Shown: positions 25,189 to 36,900, numbered from the stretch's first letter. The stretch: 64,000 nucleotides of DNA from Acidaminobacter sp. JC074 (GCF_022496765.1 NZ_VANV01000004.1:186001-250000); one strand, 5' to 3'. Notes: generated by a model not told the origin, from the letters alone. Made by a program: numbers and translations.

Positions 25189-27486
25189 ATGAGATTTAGG
25201 GTAAATGGTGCCATGATTTTCATGGTGCTGGTAATTGTTGTTCTAGTTTTTTCTGGTGTCAAGACTTTGTTGGGGACGGATGAAATGACACATCAGCTAG
25301 AGGTGCAACATAAGATTGATCCAGATTTGGAAACCATTGTAGTTGGTTTGGATGTGGATTTAGCACCTTTTTCTTATGTAGAAAAATCAGAACTTAAAGG
25401 ACTTTATGTAGATTTAATGACAGAAGTGGTTACTAATTCAGGTTACAATGTTACCTTCGTTGTAGACCATTGGTACAAAATAAAAGACATGTTAAATCAT
25501 GATGAGATTGATTTACTTGTAGGGCCTTCATATCCTTATGGAGACTATTATCTCTCCAGTGGTTTAGGCCATTCGAGAAAAGAAGTCTTTTCAAGTCTAG
25601 ACAACCATTTAGATGGCATAGAAGCATTAAATGGGAAGAGGCTTTTAATGGTAAGGGGCAGTCATTTGCCCAAAAAGCTTAGAGGACTCATAATAGAACT
25701 GGATTATGCAGATGGTCCCAGTCAAGCACTGGACTTAGTTGAAGATGGCACTTATGATTATGCACTTCTACCCAAAGATGTTGGTCATTATTTGATTTCT
25801 GACAGACACTATTTAAACGTAAGATCTAATGACATCACTTTTAACTCAGTGGCTTATGGCATGATTTCAGAAGACCATGATTTAGTTGATAGAATGAATG
25901 CGGAACTTCAAATTCTAAAGCGTGATGGTCGTTATCAGACCTTATATGACAAATGGTTTACTAGCTATACCGAGACGCTTTATTCAAAAGTAGTTGCCCA
26001 GTTTAAAACGATACATATACTTTTTATGGTCCTATTTATTTTAATCCTTGCAGGTATGATTTTTCAGCAGAGACGACTTAAAAAACATGCAGTAAGAATT
26101 CTTAAAATGAACAGTGATATGGTTGAAAATAAGAAAAGAAACAATGCCTTATTTAAGGCCATACCTGATTTGATTTTTACATTTTCTTTTGATGGTCACA
26201 TTTTAAAGTCTAAAGCACCTGGCATGAATATGATTGGTAAGACGCTTGGTGACTTGGTTAAAGAAAATAAGAGGCTTGCTTATAAGTACTTGGATGAAAC
26301 TATTGAGTTCAACAGAGTATCTACCTTTAGATTTTCTTTAAAACATAATAAGATACGCTTTTATGAAATGAGGTTGTCTAAGTCATGTCATGAAGAAGTA
26401 TTGGGACTGGCTAGAGATATCACGGATGATGTCTTAAGAGATAGGTCCATTGATTATTACATGCACCACGACCATCTGACAGGTCTTAGGAACAGACATT
26501 ATTTAAGAGATTATTTTCAAGCCAATACAGATAACTTAGGTTTTATTCTGATAGATGTAGATGGCCTGAAAATCATCAATGATTCGCTTGGACTTAAAAA
26601 AGGTGATGCTTTACTCTTAAAAGTGTCCTCATTTTTGTCTGAGTTTACTGATGAAAAAAGTTTTCTTGCCAGATGCTCAGGTGACGAGTTTATTATGGTA
26701 TTCAAAGAAGCTGAGGAAAAAGAAATAAAAGAAAGAGTTCATGAGATAAGAACTTTATCAAAACATTTACGATTAGATCAAATCAGCATATCCATCAGTC
26801 TTGGATGGGCGATTCAGAATGATAAGACCATTGATGAAAGCCTTAAGGCTGCAGAAAATATGCTTCATAAAAGAAAGATGTTTTCAGGTCCTTCTTATCG
26901 ATCTAAAATTATTAATACCATGATGCGTACCCTTCATGAAAGTAATCCTAGAGAAGAAGCCCATTCTAAAAGAGTTTCTGAATATTCTTTTAAGCTGGCA
27001 AAGGCTCTTAACTTAAGTGACAAGGAAGCTGAAGAAATGAAACTTGCTGGTCTACTTCATGATATCGGAAAAGTAGCCATTCAAGATAAGGTGGTTAACA
27101 AGATTGGAAAACTTTCAGATGAAGAGTATGTTCAGATGAAACTACACGCAGAAAAAGGTTATAGAATATTAGATTCCATTGATCATATGAAAGAGATTGC
27201 CCTTATCATTAGACATCACCATGAACGTTTCGACGGTGGAGGGTATCCAGCAGGTCTAACGGCCGGTTCAATACCTCTTTATTCAAGGATTATTACAATT
27301 GCAGATTCATACGATGCTATGGTGAGTGAAAGGCCATATAAGGCTGCTCTTACAAAGGATCAAGCTATTAGAGAATTAAGAAAGCACTCTGGCTCACAGT
27401 TTGATCCAACCATAGTTGAAGTATTTATCAATCAAGTACTTTCAGACACTATGTTTGACCGCATCTATTCTGAGAGTACTTCATAA
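25189..27486 (+). CDS. Periplasmic-binding-domain sensor with variant GGDEF and HD-GYP domains
   Basis: 765-aa membrane protein starting at 25189 (GAAGGGGG upstream). Order: N-terminal helix, SBP family-3 sensor domain (about 35-270), second helix (about 278-298), PAS-like segment (about 320-405), GGDEF domain (about 420-570) with signature SGDEF, and an HD-GYP phosphodiesterase domain (about 590-755) with HSKRV, LLHDIGK, HAEKGYRIL and HHHERFDGGGYP. The HD-GYP metal and GYP residues are complete, so net c-di-GMP hydrolysis is the likely output. The GGDEF domain may be active or regulatory. Ligand binding outside, probably an amino acid or similar, would control turnover. Confidence 0.9.
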   Translation: MRFRVNGAMIFMVLVIVVLVFSGVKTLLGTDEMTHQLEVQHKIDPDLETIVVGLDVDLAPFSYVEKSELKGLYVDLMTEVVTNSGYNVTFVVDHWYKIKDMLNHDEIDLLVGPSYPYGDYYLSSGLGHSRKEVFSSLDNHLDGIEALNGKRLLMVRGSHLPKKLRGLIIELDYADGPSQALDLVEDGTYDYALLPKDVGHYLISDRHYLNVRSNDITFNSVAYGMISEDHDLVDRMNAELQILKRDGRYQTLYDKWFTSYTETLYSKVVAQFKTIHILFMVLFILILAGMIFQQRRLKKHAVRILKMNSDMVENKKRNNALFKAIPDLIFTFSFDGHILKSKAPGMNMIGKTLGDLVKENKRLAYKYLDETIEFNRVSTFRFSLKHNKIRFYEMRLSKSCHEEVLGLARDITDDVLRDRSIDYYMHHDHLTGLRNRHYLRDYFQANTDNLGFILIDVDGLKIINDSLGLKKGDALLLKVSSFLSEFTDEKSFLARCSGDEFIMVFKEAEEKEIKERVHEIRTLSKHLRLDQISISISLGWAIQNDKTIDESLKAAENMLHKRKMFSGPSYRSKIINTMMRTLHESNPREEAHSKRVSEYSFKLAKALNLSDKEAEEMKLAGLLHDIGKVAIQDKVVNKIGKLSDEEYVQMKLHAEKGYRILDSIDHMKEIALIIRHHHERFDGGGYPAGLTAGSIPLYSRIITIADSYDAMVSERPYKAALTKDQAIRELRKHSGSQFDPTIVEVFINQVLSDTMFDRIYSESTS

Positions 27487-27513
27487 AAAAACGACTTTTA
27501 CAGTCGTTTTTTT
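27485..27513. terminator. Bidirectional terminator between HD-GYP and AraC-like genes
   Basis: AAAAAACGACT, short loop, AGTCGTTTTTT: an 11-bp stem with A-run and T-run serving both convergent genes. Confidence 0.9.
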
Positions 27514-28304
27514 AGTGGTATGTATATCTTAACCTTATGGTATTTATTATATGTATCATTAAAGTCATTCTCTTGAATGATATCAATTTGATCTGTAGAG
27601 ATATCTATGGATTCATTGATCAAGTAAGTGCTGTATAGGTACCTGGTCGCTTGTTCATAAAACCAGGTATCTGATATACCTTCAAAACAGATATACTTGC
27701 TTTTAGGGATTGATAATCTCTCACCACCTTGAATCGAATCTTTAGAGCCTGTAAAATAGGTATATTCCAGAGCATCTGTAAACCTAGAGTTGGACACCAC
27801 GCTGTATTTTTGTTTTTCAGCGTTAACAGCATAATCTTCATGTTTAAGGTTGATTGACCTACCATAGAGCGTGAACTCATCTAACTCTACAATTTCAGTT
27901 TCAATGTCTACACTAGACCGTGCGGGATTATTTAAGTATTTATACAAGTTGAAATTTGGGAACAGTTCATAGCCAGTAAAAGATTTGTAATATTGATTGG
28001 GAGAAACATCAAAATAAGATTTAAGTTGTCTTAAAAAAGCCCTTGGCTTTTTATAATCACACTTTAATGCAGCCTCAGCTATAGAGAACTTTTTATTCAT
28101 AGCAGCCCACCGATACATTTGATCAGATATACGCCTTCTATCCACATACTCCATCAGGGTATAGCCAGTAATGGACTGGAAAAGGTGATGCAAATGATAA
28201 TTTGATAAGGGCATGTCTTTTAAAATGGTTTCTTGACTAAAGTCTCTATATAAATCATCTTCAATATAATTAATGATATCTCTTACAATTTTGCTGTAAT
28301 CCAT
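27498..28304 (-). CDS. AraC-like transcriptional regulator
   Basis: 268-aa protein whose first ~110 residues resemble an AraC-type double HTH (DLYRDFSQETILKDMPLSNY, then YTLMEYVDRRRISDQMY and FLRQLKSYFDVSPNQYYK). The C-terminal ~150 residues are a probable GyrI-like effector domain (ELDEFTLYGRSINLKHEDY, then YICFEGISDTWFYEQATRY). This N-terminal HTH plus effector arrangement is that of Rob/SoxS-like regulators. It diverges from the ECF sigma gene over about 110 bp. Target unknown. Confidence 0.75.
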   Translation of the reverse strand: MDYSKIVRDIINYIEDDLYRDFSQETILKDMPLSNYHLHHLFQSITGYTLMEYVDRRRISDQMYRWAAMNKKFSIAEAALKCDYKKPRAFLRQLKSYFDVSPNQYYKSFTGYELFPNFNLYKYLNNPARSSVDIETEIVELDEFTLYGRSINLKHEDYAVNAEKQKYSVVSNSRFTDALEYTYFTGSKDSIQGGERLSIPKSKYICFEGISDTWFYEQATRYLYSTYLINESIDISTDQIDIIQENDFNDTYNKYHKVKIYIPLKKRL

Positions 28305-28412
28305 GACAACCTCCTGATTTCATAATAAATAAAAAAGTAAAAATTTACAAGTAACTCAAAAAAATTAAGTCATTTTACCATTTAATGCGTACTATATGTG
28401 AAAGGAGGTCAA

Positions 28413-28958
28413 ATGAAAGATACAGAATTACATAAGAAAATTAAGAACAGAGATACAAAAGCTTATGATGAAATAATGAATATGTATGGTAAGTTGGTCT
28501 ACAAGGTCGTATATGGTGTTATAAATGGTGTTGGATCGAGAGAGGATATTGAAGAAATCACATCCGATGTTTTTATTCAACTATGGATGCATCCTCATAA
28601 GTTTAATCCAGAAAGAGGTAGCTTAAAGACTTATTTGTGTTTACAGGCAAGAAGCCGTGCTATTGATCGTTTAAGAAAAATAAAGAAAATTTCTAACTTG
28701 CCTTTAGAAGATGACTATGTCGATGATGGTTTTGAAGAAAAGCTTCATCAGAAGTATGTCATGGCAGAGGTCTATAAGCATGTGGCGCTTTTTAAAGAAC
28801 CCAGTAAAGAGATATTTATTTTACGATTTTTCTATCAGTTGAAACCAAATGAGATTGCTTTAAAATTATCACTACCTGTAAAAGCGGTCAGTAATTACAT
28901 TTTTCAAAGCAAGAAGCAACTGAGAGAGAAAATGAAAGGAGTATTAGATGACTATTGA
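28413..28958 (+). CDS. ECF-type RNA polymerase sigma factor (first pair)
   Basis: 181-aa sigma-70-family extracytoplasmic-function factor. The start at 28413 directly follows AAAGGAGG; an ATG at 28398 would lie inside that ribosome site. Region 2 (DIEEITSDVFIQLW and ARSRAIDRLRKI) and region 4 (EIFILRFFYQLKPNEIALKL) are recognisable. The gene overlaps its RsiV-like anti-sigma gene by 11 bp, the usual arrangement for sigma/anti-sigma pairs. Confidence 0.9.
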   Translation: MKDTELHKKIKNRDTKAYDEIMNMYGKLVYKVVYGVINGVGSREDIEEITSDVFIQLWMHPHKFNPERGSLKTYLCLQARSRAIDRLRKIKKISNLPLEDDYVDDGFEEKLHQKYVMAEVYKHVALFKEPSKEIFILRFFYQLKPNEIALKLSLPVKAVSNYIFQSKKQLREKMKGVLDDY

Positions 28959-29736
28959 TCAAAAGATAGAGATAATGGATATTCAAGTAGATGATTTCAG
29001 TTTAAACCGTATAAAAAAGAACTTCCATAGAAAGCGTCGTAGAATATACATGAAAAGAACTGGCGTGGTGGCGGCAAGTTTGATTGTTCTAGTTTCAGGC
29101 ATCTTGAATCTGAACTTATCTTATGCTGAAAGACTATCAGACATCCCTCTTATAGGAAACCTTGTTCAAGTGCTTACCTTTAACAGACTTGTTATCAGTG
29201 ACAATGCGGATGTAGACATTTCTATTCCAAAATTAGAAGGTTTAGAGGATAAGGCGTTGCAAGAAGCCATCAATCAATTACTGATGGATAGGGCCATGAC
29301 AGTCTATGATAAGGCAGTTGAAGATATAGAAAGTAGTCAACATGGTTTTGTTTCTAAGATTCCTGTTAATGTTCAGCAAAGTTTTAGATTAATAGAGCAG
29401 ACAGAATCTTATATATCTTTTCAAGTGATAACCTTTACAGTTGGCGCCAGTGGCTATGCGACATCTATTATTTATAACATCGATTTAGACGATAATAAGC
29501 AGCTGACATTAGATGATATCTATCCAGATATAGATGCATTAAATGCGCTTATAATAGAGGACATGACACTTAGAAACCAACAAGGCGAGTCATTTTTTAT
29601 AGAAGATTTTAAGGGTGTCGAATCAGATCAAAACTTTTATATTAAAGACGGCAATTTAGTGATTGTCTTTGATGAATATGAAATAGCAGCAGGCTATATG
29701 GGCATGCCGGAAATTGAAATTGGACCAATTGAATAA
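28948..29736 (+). CDS. RsiV-like transmembrane anti-sigma factor (DUF3298-type)
   Basis: 262-aa membrane protein with a short cytoplasmic N-terminus (about 1-36) expected to bind the sigma factor, one helix (about 38-58), and an extracellular domain. The C-terminal part (IDLDDNKQLTLDDIYPD and DGNLVIVFDEYEIAAGYMG) matches DUF3298 as in B. subtilis RsiV, which senses lysozyme. The juxtamembrane AERLSDIPLIGNLVQVL resembles that of the second anti-sigma protein at 49327. Lysozyme sensing here is plausible but not shown. Confidence 0.82.
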   Translation: MTIDQKIEIMDIQVDDFSLNRIKKNFHRKRRRIYMKRTGVVAASLIVLVSGILNLNLSYAERLSDIPLIGNLVQVLTFNRLVISDNADVDISIPKLEGLEDKALQEAINQLLMDRAMTVYDKAVEDIESSQHGFVSKIPVNVQQSFRLIEQTESYISFQVITFTVGASGYATSIIYNIDLDDNKQLTLDDIYPDIDALNALIIEDMTLRNQQGESFFIEDFKGVESDQNFYIKDGNLVIVFDEYEIAAGYMGMPEIEIGPIE

Positions 29737-29749
29737 TTGGTTCTTTTTT
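29722..29749 (+). terminator. Terminator of the first ECF/anti-sigma operon
   Basis: GGACCAATT, loop GAAT, AATTGGTTC, then six T. One G-T wobble. Confidence 0.85.
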
Positions 29750-29872
29750 GATTTTATTTGATGTAAAAGGGTATAAAAATATAGTAATATTTTTTATAAC
29801 TTTTATTTCACACAATGAAGCATAAATTGGTAATCAATTGGAAATACTGGCTTAGAACTTAGGTGCATTTCA

Positions 29873-29901
29873 TTGACGACCAGTCGTCAGGAGGTTATAA
29901 T
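29873..29901 (+). promoter_or_regulatory. Chemoreceptor promoter overlapped by a perfect palindromic operator
   Basis: -35 TTGACG (29873-29878), 17-bp spacer, -10 TATAAT (29896-29901). The 16-bp perfect palindrome TGACGACCAGTCGTCA (29874-29889) covers the -35 and half the spacer. Its form is like TetR-family operators, so repression by such a protein is likely. No TetR gene lies in the window. Confidence 0.75.
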
Positions 29902-29942
29902 TGTATTAAATATTGTTAATTTTATGTCAAAAGGAGTCTCGT

Positions 29943-31982
29943 ATGAATCAGAAAAAAAGGTCACTACTCGTGAATATGACCCTCATTACTCTGTCGTCAA
30001 TTATATTAATATTTGCCATCTTAGGTGGCTATATTTTTACAACGACAAGTAATGATCTAAGAAAGAATACCCAATCAGAGTTACAATTAAAAACGGATAT
30101 TGCCGTTAAGGATATTTCTGAAATATTCGCTATATCCAAACAAGTTGTTTTACAAGCTGCTCACGACCAAAACATAAGAACTTACTTACAGGAAGTGGAC
30201 AGACACAGCCAAATTACAACACATAGGTTTTATCCTCAAGTACAAAAGTCAATTACTGAATACAATGATGCTTATGACAAGCTTATCTTTGTATGGATAG
30301 CCAATGACAGAGCCAATTTCTTTCTAGACAATACAGGTTTTATATCGGATACCGATTATGAAACAACTTCTAGACCTTGGCATGCCATTGCCAATGCAAC
30401 AACTGATGTTGGTTTCACATCTACATATGTAGAAAGCTCTACAGGTACTTTACTGGTATCTGCAATCTATGCAGTAAGAGATGATGCTGGTAAAACTTTT
30501 GGTTACATATCAGCAGACGTGTCTTTAGAGACTATTCCAGAGATTATGGAATCAGCAGTAATCGGTGAAAAAGGTCTTGCTATGTTAGTAGGGGCTGATG
30601 GTTCAATTATTTATGCAGCTGATGAAAACTTAGTTGGGACTCAAATCAGTGAGTTAGAAGGTGTTGGTCAACATGCTGGTAATATGATGGGTGGCGAATC
30701 TGTTACAGAGGAGATCATGTATCAGGATGAAGAATATATCTTAAAAACTAAAGAGATGGACATTACAGGATGGCATGTGGTCCAACTTGTAAATGAAGAA
30801 GAAACTTATGAATCACTTAACAGATTCAGTTTCATTGTTATTACAATCTTTATTATAGGTGGTTTACTACTTTCAGGTATCGTCTTCTTTTCAATCAGAA
30901 GAATTGTACAGCTTATTCAAGAAGCGACGTCTTTTGCGCTTGTACTTTCAGAAGGTGACTTCTCTAATAAGGTTCCTGAAGTTAGAACAAAGAGAAGAGA
31001 TGAAATCGGTGAACTAGCCAGAGCATTTAATAAGATGCAGTCTCATATTTCTAATTTAATTGGAGAGATTGTTCGATCGTCTTCTGATGTATCAGAAGCA
31101 AGTGAAAAGTTAGAGAACACATCAGACAGAGTGGCTCGTTCATCTTCTGAGGTATCAGCTACGATTGAAGAAATTGCAAAAGGTGCGACTGAACAAGCTG
31201 AAAGAACAGAAGATGGTGCTATTAAAACATCAGAGATTGGTGATTTGGTAGAAGAGAATAAGGCATATTTAGAAACCTTGACTTCAGCTTCAAACCATAT
31301 GAACAGTCTAGTTACAGAGGGTTTAACCATTATTGAAGAGCTATCTGCTAAGACCAAGGATACTGATGAGGCGACTAAGGAAGTATTTGATGTGATTAGA
31401 AAGACGGATGAGTCTACTGTTAAAATCGGTGACGCATCAAGTGTGATTGCATCGATTGCAGAGCAAACAAATCTCTTGGCCTTAAATGCATCCATTGAGG
31501 CAGCAAGAGCTGGTGAACATGGTAGAGGTTTTGCTGTTGTTGCAGATGAAATCAGAAAGTTAGCTGAACAGTCTACTGCATCGACTCAACAGATCGATGA
31601 AGTTATTCAAGAACTTGTAAGTGTATCTTCTATGGCCATGGAGACCATTAAGAAGGTTGGTGTTATTCTAGAAGAACAAGTTAAGAGCGTTGAAGAAACA
31701 TCAACTAAGTACACAGAGATCAATGAAGCGGTAACCATTGCAGTAGAATCAGTCGACCAGCTTAACGAATCTGGTGTACAGATGTCAGATAAGAAGGTAG
31801 AAATCCTTGATGCAATTCAGTCATTGTCTGCAATTGCAGAAGAAAATGCGGCATCAACTGAAGAAGCATCAGCAGCAGTTGTAGAACAAAACAGTGCTAT
31901 GGAGCATGTTGTTGAAGCATCTACTAGATTGTCAGAGTTATCAAATGAACTCAATGAAGCTATTAAGTTCTTCAAAGTATAA
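29943..31982 (+). CDS. Methyl-accepting chemotaxis protein with Cache sensor domain
   Basis: 679-aa receptor starting at 29943 (AAGGAGT upstream; the in-frame ATG at 29913 has none). Helix 1 (about 12-38), extracellular double-Cache domain (about 45-285; RPWHAIANA), helix 2 (about 293-315), HAMP (about 316-370) and the cytoplasmic signalling domain with the conserved hairpin tip [20 protein letters not shown]. It senses a small molecule and controls CheA. The promoter carries a repressor-type palindrome, so receptor expression is probably regulated. Confidence 0.93.
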   Translation: MNQKKRSLLVNMTLITLSSIILIFAILGGYIFTTTSNDLRKNTQSELQLKTDIAVKDISEIFAISKQVVLQAAHDQNIRTYLQEVDRHSQITTHRFYPQVQKSITEYNDAYDKLIFVWIANDRANFFLDNTGFISDTDYETTSRPWHAIANATTDVGFTSTYVESSTGTLLVSAIYAVRDDAGKTFGYISADVSLETIPEIMESAVIGEKGLAMLVGADGSIIYAADENLVGTQISELEGVGQHAGNMMGGESVTEEIMYQDEEYILKTKEMDITGWHVVQLVNEEETYESLNRFSFIVITIFIIGGLLLSGIVFFSIRRIVQLIQEATSFALVLSEGDFSNKVPEVRTKRRDEIGELARAFNKMQSHISNLIGEIVRSSSDVSEASEKLENTSDRVARSSSEVSATIEEIAKGATEQAERTEDGAIKTSEIGDLVEENKAYLETLTSASNHMNSLVTEGLTIIEELSAKTKDTDEATKEVFDVIRKTDESTVKIGDASSVIASIAEQTNLLALNASIEAARAGEHGRGFAVVADEIRKLAEQSTASTQQIDEVIQELVSVSSMAMETIKKVGVILEEQVKSVEETSTKYTEINEAVTIAVESVDQLNESGVQMSDKKVEILDAIQSLSAIAEENAASTEEASAAVVEQNSAMEHVVEASTRLSELSNELNEAIKFFKV

Positions 31983-31988
31983 AAAATT

Positions 31989-32017
31989 CCAGGCTTTTTA
32001 GCCTGGATTTTCATTTT
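31989..32017. terminator. Terminator between chemoreceptor and WG-repeat genes
   Basis: CCAGGCT, loop TTTT, AGCCTGG (31989-32006), then ATTTTCATTTT on the plus strand. A-rich upstream sequence gives the minus strand a T-run (AATTTTTT), so it serves both. Confidence 0.85.
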
Positions 32018-33710
32018 AATTTAGAGATTTAATTTCAAATGTGGTCATACTATTTTGCTTTGATACTGTCATGACGTAGTTGTTACCAATAAAGAAGATT
32101 TGATCATAAAGCCCTTCTAAAATAATCAGTCCATCTCTGTCAGTGACTGTTACTTTATTACCAATATAAACCTGTCTTTTATCATATTCGTTGATACCAC
32201 TGATTCTATCGTAGTTGTTCTTGTGAAGTCTATTGCCTTTTAAATCGGTTAAGTAATACTGATTGTTTTTAGATTCTACAAAATAACCGTCTTCGTATTC
32301 TTCATAAATGAAGTTGTCCTTTAAATCTACTAGAATTATTCCGTCCAAGGTAAGAAGGCCCGATTGATTTTGATGATAAACGATGAAATGGTCTTCATAC
32401 AGCTCAATATCCTCATAAGACTTGGTGATGTAATCTTTTTTTATGATATCAAAGATTGTCATCCCTTCTTCATTTAGAACCCTATAGAAGCGTTTATTAA
32501 TGATAGGTTCTGATAGTGAGTAGTCATATATTGGCTCAATATAAGCTTCTTCAAGATTGAGTACAACTTGTCCTTTTTTATCAAAGACAACATTTTGCCC
32601 ATTATCTTTAGTCATAATTGTATAGCCATTTGCATCATAATCGCTACCATGTTGGTAAATAGGGGCTATGACTGTCTTACCAGAATCGTCTTCAAAGCCT
32701 ACACCACTGTCTTTATAAATCATTCTCATGCCATTGATAAGTGGCAATTTTTCATAGTCATAAGAAGACTTTTTAACGTCCCCTTCTAAGTTTATTGTGC
32801 CATCAATCATTTTTTTATAATCGGAAAAATGAAGACGTCTTTTGTCATAATACAGAGAGTCGTATATAGGTTTTGCCCATTCTTTTATCTGGCCATTATC
32901 AAAAATATCTGCGCCATTTTTGTCTTCTTGATTATAAATGATTACATATGGTGGTTCATGTGATTCTTCGTTGATTGGCAATACAGTTACCATGTTATAA
33001 GAGTTGTTAAAAGACGACTGTTTATAGGTCTTCAATACTTTTCCTTTTGCGTTGTATAAGATTGTTTTGTTCTTGTCTTCTGCAACAATCAGATTGTCAT
33101 AGGACATGACCAAGTGATGCTTTGGCTCAATGATAAGTCCGTTTTCTGTATGATAAACACCTGTGTCATCACCTGACTGTATGTTATAAAAGCCTTCCTG
33201 TAATGGAGCAATCGTCTCATAGTCAATAGGTAAAACGATTTGATTCTTTTTGTCGATGATGCCGTATTTGCTCTTTTTCTTTACGATAGCAAAACCATCT
33301 GAAAACTCATAAGCATCATCATAAGTAAAATCTATGACAACTTGACCTTGTCCATTAATGTAGCCCCATTTGCCATCTTTTTCGACAGCTTGAAAGTCGT
33401 CCATAAAAAGATTGTAATAATATAAACCATACTGTGATACATTGTCATAGACTGGTTCAATGATGTGTCCATCATTGAGGTTTATAAAGCCATATTTGAG
33501 CTGTTTGTTTTCTAAAAAACTAAATAGAAGAAAACCATTTGTCGCATACGGGTTTATGATGTTGACATTTGCATATGTCTTTTTAAATGTTTCTGTTTTC
33601 TTGATTTCTATGGCAGATTCTTTAAGTTCATACGTTAACTGATCTGTAACTGGGATAGATGTTATGAGTAAAGAAGCTGTCATAAATGTAATGATTAAAT
33701 TATTGATCAT
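32016..33710 (-). CDS. Secreted WG-repeat protein
   Basis: 564-aa protein. The start at 33710 is chosen because it gives a clean signal peptide (MINNLIITFMTASLLITSIPV) with GAGGTG upstream; the longest frame starts at 33857 with an unlikely leader. The body is built of WG (KWG) beta repeats, with units such as KYGFINLNDGHIIEP, KWGYINGQGQVVIDF and KYGIIDKKNQIVLPI; later units are more diverged. WG-repeat proteins are extracytoplasmic and mostly of unknown binding role. Divergent from the SLH surface protein. Confidence 0.85.
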   Translation of the reverse strand: MINNLIITFMTASLLITSIPVTDQLTYELKESAIEIKKTETFKKTYANVNIINPYATNGFLLFSFLENKQLKYGFINLNDGHIIEPVYDNVSQYGLYYYNLFMDDFQAVEKDGKWGYINGQGQVVIDFTYDDAYEFSDGFAIVKKKSKYGIIDKKNQIVLPIDYETIAPLQEGFYNIQSGDDTGVYHTENGLIIEPKHHLVMSYDNLIVAEDKNKTILYNAKGKVLKTYKQSSFNNSYNMVTVLPINEESHEPPYVIIYNQEDKNGADIFDNGQIKEWAKPIYDSLYYDKRRLHFSDYKKMIDGTINLEGDVKKSSYDYEKLPLINGMRMIYKDSGVGFEDDSGKTVIAPIYQHGSDYDANGYTIMTKDNGQNVVFDKKGQVVLNLEEAYIEPIYDYSLSEPIINKRFYRVLNEEGMTIFDIIKKDYITKSYEDIELYEDHFIVYHQNQSGLLTLDGIILVDLKDNFIYEEYEDGYFVESKNNQYYLTDLKGNRLHKNNYDRISGINEYDKRQVYIGNKVTVTDRDGLIILEGLYDQIFFIGNNYVMTVSKQNSMTTFEIKSLN

Positions 33711-33909
33711 GATAGTCACCTCAGAGATAATATAGCAATTTTTTGTATCCTTTTGATGTCCAAATTTAAATATTAAAGACAAAGTCGTACAATGTCTGAG
33801 AAAACTCATGTTTTTGTAATATAATCGTAAAGAGAAAAGGTGAATTATTAAGGACAATGTGTCGATAAACTATAAGACGGAGACTGAAAACTCATGGAGG
33901 AGGCTATTC

Positions 33910-36900
33910 ATGTTTAGAAGAAAGTTCGCACTTTTTATGGCGATGATCATGTTATTGTCGGTATTAAGTGCATTTGCAGAAATTCCACCAGAAATACCGG
34001 TACCTGAACTGACAGGTATGGGTGTAGACGATACAAACTCAACAGAGATAGATGCCTATAAAAAAGGTTATGCGGCATATGTAAATGCTTATTTTATAGA
34101 TTCTCAGCAAACCACTTATTCAAGAGACATCGGTCGTATGGGTGCGCTTGGTATTGTTCATAAAAAAGGCGATATGAACTTCAATGCAGGTAATTCGATT
34201 ACCAAACAAGACTTGGTTGAGTATCTTGTACGTATGAGTGGCAGAGAAGGCCAAGTTATGCAAGGGGTTATAAATCAGGCTGGTGGCATGGGAGATGCTG
34301 CAGTAGAGAACTTAACCAAACAAGCATATGTTGATGATGCAATAGGTCAAGGTCTTATTACTGCTGAAGAAGCTTTTGGTCTGAATCAACCTGTTGATAA
34401 AGAAACGACAGCTGTTTGGATAGCTAGAATGTTAGGCTTACAGGCAACACTTCAAAATACAGACAATATCTATAGCTTTGGTGACTGGCCAGCCATTACA
34501 CCGTCCAATAGAGGACTTGTTGAGACCATGATTACAGAACAGATCATGGCTGTAGATAATGACGGTAACTTCAATCCTAAAAGAGAAATTACAAGGGGAG
34601 AGGTTGCATATATTTTAAACTCTACCATTGACCGTATGTATGGTGCATTAGGTGTTACATCAAATGTTGGTTTGGTTATTGGAGAAAAAACATCCAATGT
34701 TCAGGAAACTGGCAATATCATAGATGAAAAGCGTTTTGTTGTTAGAAACATGGATGGTACCTTAACAACCATTGTCACAAAGGATAACAAGTCAAACAAT
34801 GCAAGAAATGATTTTGTTTTATTTAAAAATGGCATTGTTAACTTATCTAAAGCATTAAAGACTGGCGATCAGATTGAATACTTAATCAGAGATGGTGAAG
34901 TTATCTTTGCTGAAGTTTATGATGATGGTTCTATCCAAGAGCAGATCAAAAGGCAGTCAGATTATGCCACTGATACCAACATTTATTATGGTTACATCAG
35001 TAAAAAAATTAAAGAAGAAAAAACTGAGAATGGTAATGCATTTGAAGTAGATAGATTAAGAACAACTATTTATAACGGTTTGGTATTTGATATTGTTGTT
35101 GATAACAACCTCAATACAGGTATTAGAAATGATATCATTGTTTATAAAGATGGTAACATCGGCGGTGTTGATTTATTAGAAGAACAAGATGTTGTTGAAA
35201 TGCTTGTTCAAAATGAAGAAAATATCATCTATGTAAGAGTTACAGAACCATCTCAAGGCCAAGTGAGTGGTACGGTAAGATTTGTAACGACAGATCAAGA
35301 AACAGGTACTTCTATGGTAACCATCTTTGACTATAGTGATCAAATCAAGAAGTATGAAGTAACCAATTATGCTGAAATTGTTATCAATCATGAAATAGCC
35401 AATATTTCAGATCTAAAATATGGCCAAGATGTTGTACTTTCGATTACCAACGGTTATGTAACTAAAATCTCAGGTGAAACATTTATTAATCCAGGTTTTA
35501 TTCCAGATTACTCAAAAATGCGTATTGGTATCGTGTCTTATGTAGATGATTATGGCAACATGAAAGTTAAGTACGACGATGGTGTTTATGAAACTGTTAA
35601 AACAGAAAATACTGCCACTGTCATTAAGGGTGGTAATGTCATCAATGTAAGAGCCATAATGCCGGGTGATAATGTAAAGATTTACTTTAACGATATCTAT
35701 TCAAAGCAAGCATCACTCATTGAAGTAGAAGGTAAAGAACAGTTGATTCAAACGGTTTATAGGGGTTACATCCAGGATGTCAACGTCTATAGAGGTGAGA
35801 TCACAATTGTAGAACCAGCTATTTTAAACAATGCTCAGTGGATGACTGAAGATCAACCTTACTCAAAGACATTTGAGTTAGATGATGAAATTCCAATGTA
35901 TGTACGTGGTGAGCAGATTACCATTACAGATTTATCAAAACTTTATAGGCAAAAACCGGTCTATCTAGCAATTAGAGATGACTATTCCATAGAAAAAGTG
36001 ATGCAGGTTTCTGTAGCTGTAGGTGGCGAGCACTTTGCCATTGATAGAATTGAATCTATCGATAAGGTTATTGCAAACTTCGAACTTGAAGACAACAACA
36101 GAAATGTGGCTTACAATGAAGGAACAATCTTCCTTAAGAATTCAAGACTTGTAGACCCATCTAACATTGATGAAAAAGACGATGTTATTGTTGTTTCTGA
36201 CTACTATAAGGGTCAAGACAATGCCAATATCGTAAGAATCACTTCAGATGCTGAAAGAATCTTTGATAACATTTATATTGGTGCTATTGAAAATGTTTAT
36301 GGTTATACATTTAACCTTAAAAACCATGCAACCATTTCAGGTAATGAATGGGGTGATGTATCAGAATCAAAATCAGGTATGTTCTATTACTTTAACAACT
36401 TAGACATCATTGATATTACTGATAAAACAGACTTTAAGACATTACCATCTTATAACTTCTACCACGGTGGTTATTCAAGACTTGAAAATGAAAACAAGAC
36501 AGGTCCTGGTTTAGACTACTATAGGTATTATACATTCTTTGTAACAGATGATGACCGTAAGGTTATCGGTATGAACATCCGACATAAGGCTTTACTGGAT
36601 GGTCAAAAGCTGGATACAGTTGAGACCAAAGAATCGGAAATTAAGAAGGAATTAGACAAGCGTTTAGCAGGTCTTGTGCTGACAAGAGGTTCGATTGTAG
36701 AGTTTAATGATACTTATCAAAGAATCATCATTACAGACTCGCATGACTGGGCAGAAGATTATGGCCGTTGGAATGCCAACAAAGCCAATTCTGCTGTAGA
36801 GTACAGAGATGCTATTATCATCAAGAATGATAAACGTATAGAAAGAGAAGATTTAAAAGAAGGCGATTATATTTATGTCTTAAGAGATGATGAAGATGCA

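Noticed and set aside
31043..31495. 150-aa open frame antisense to the chemoreceptor
   Set aside because: It mirrors low-complexity Ser/Val-rich helical coding on the other strand and has no ribosome site. Similar antisense frames at 15855-16256 and 23075-23461 are rejected for the same reason.
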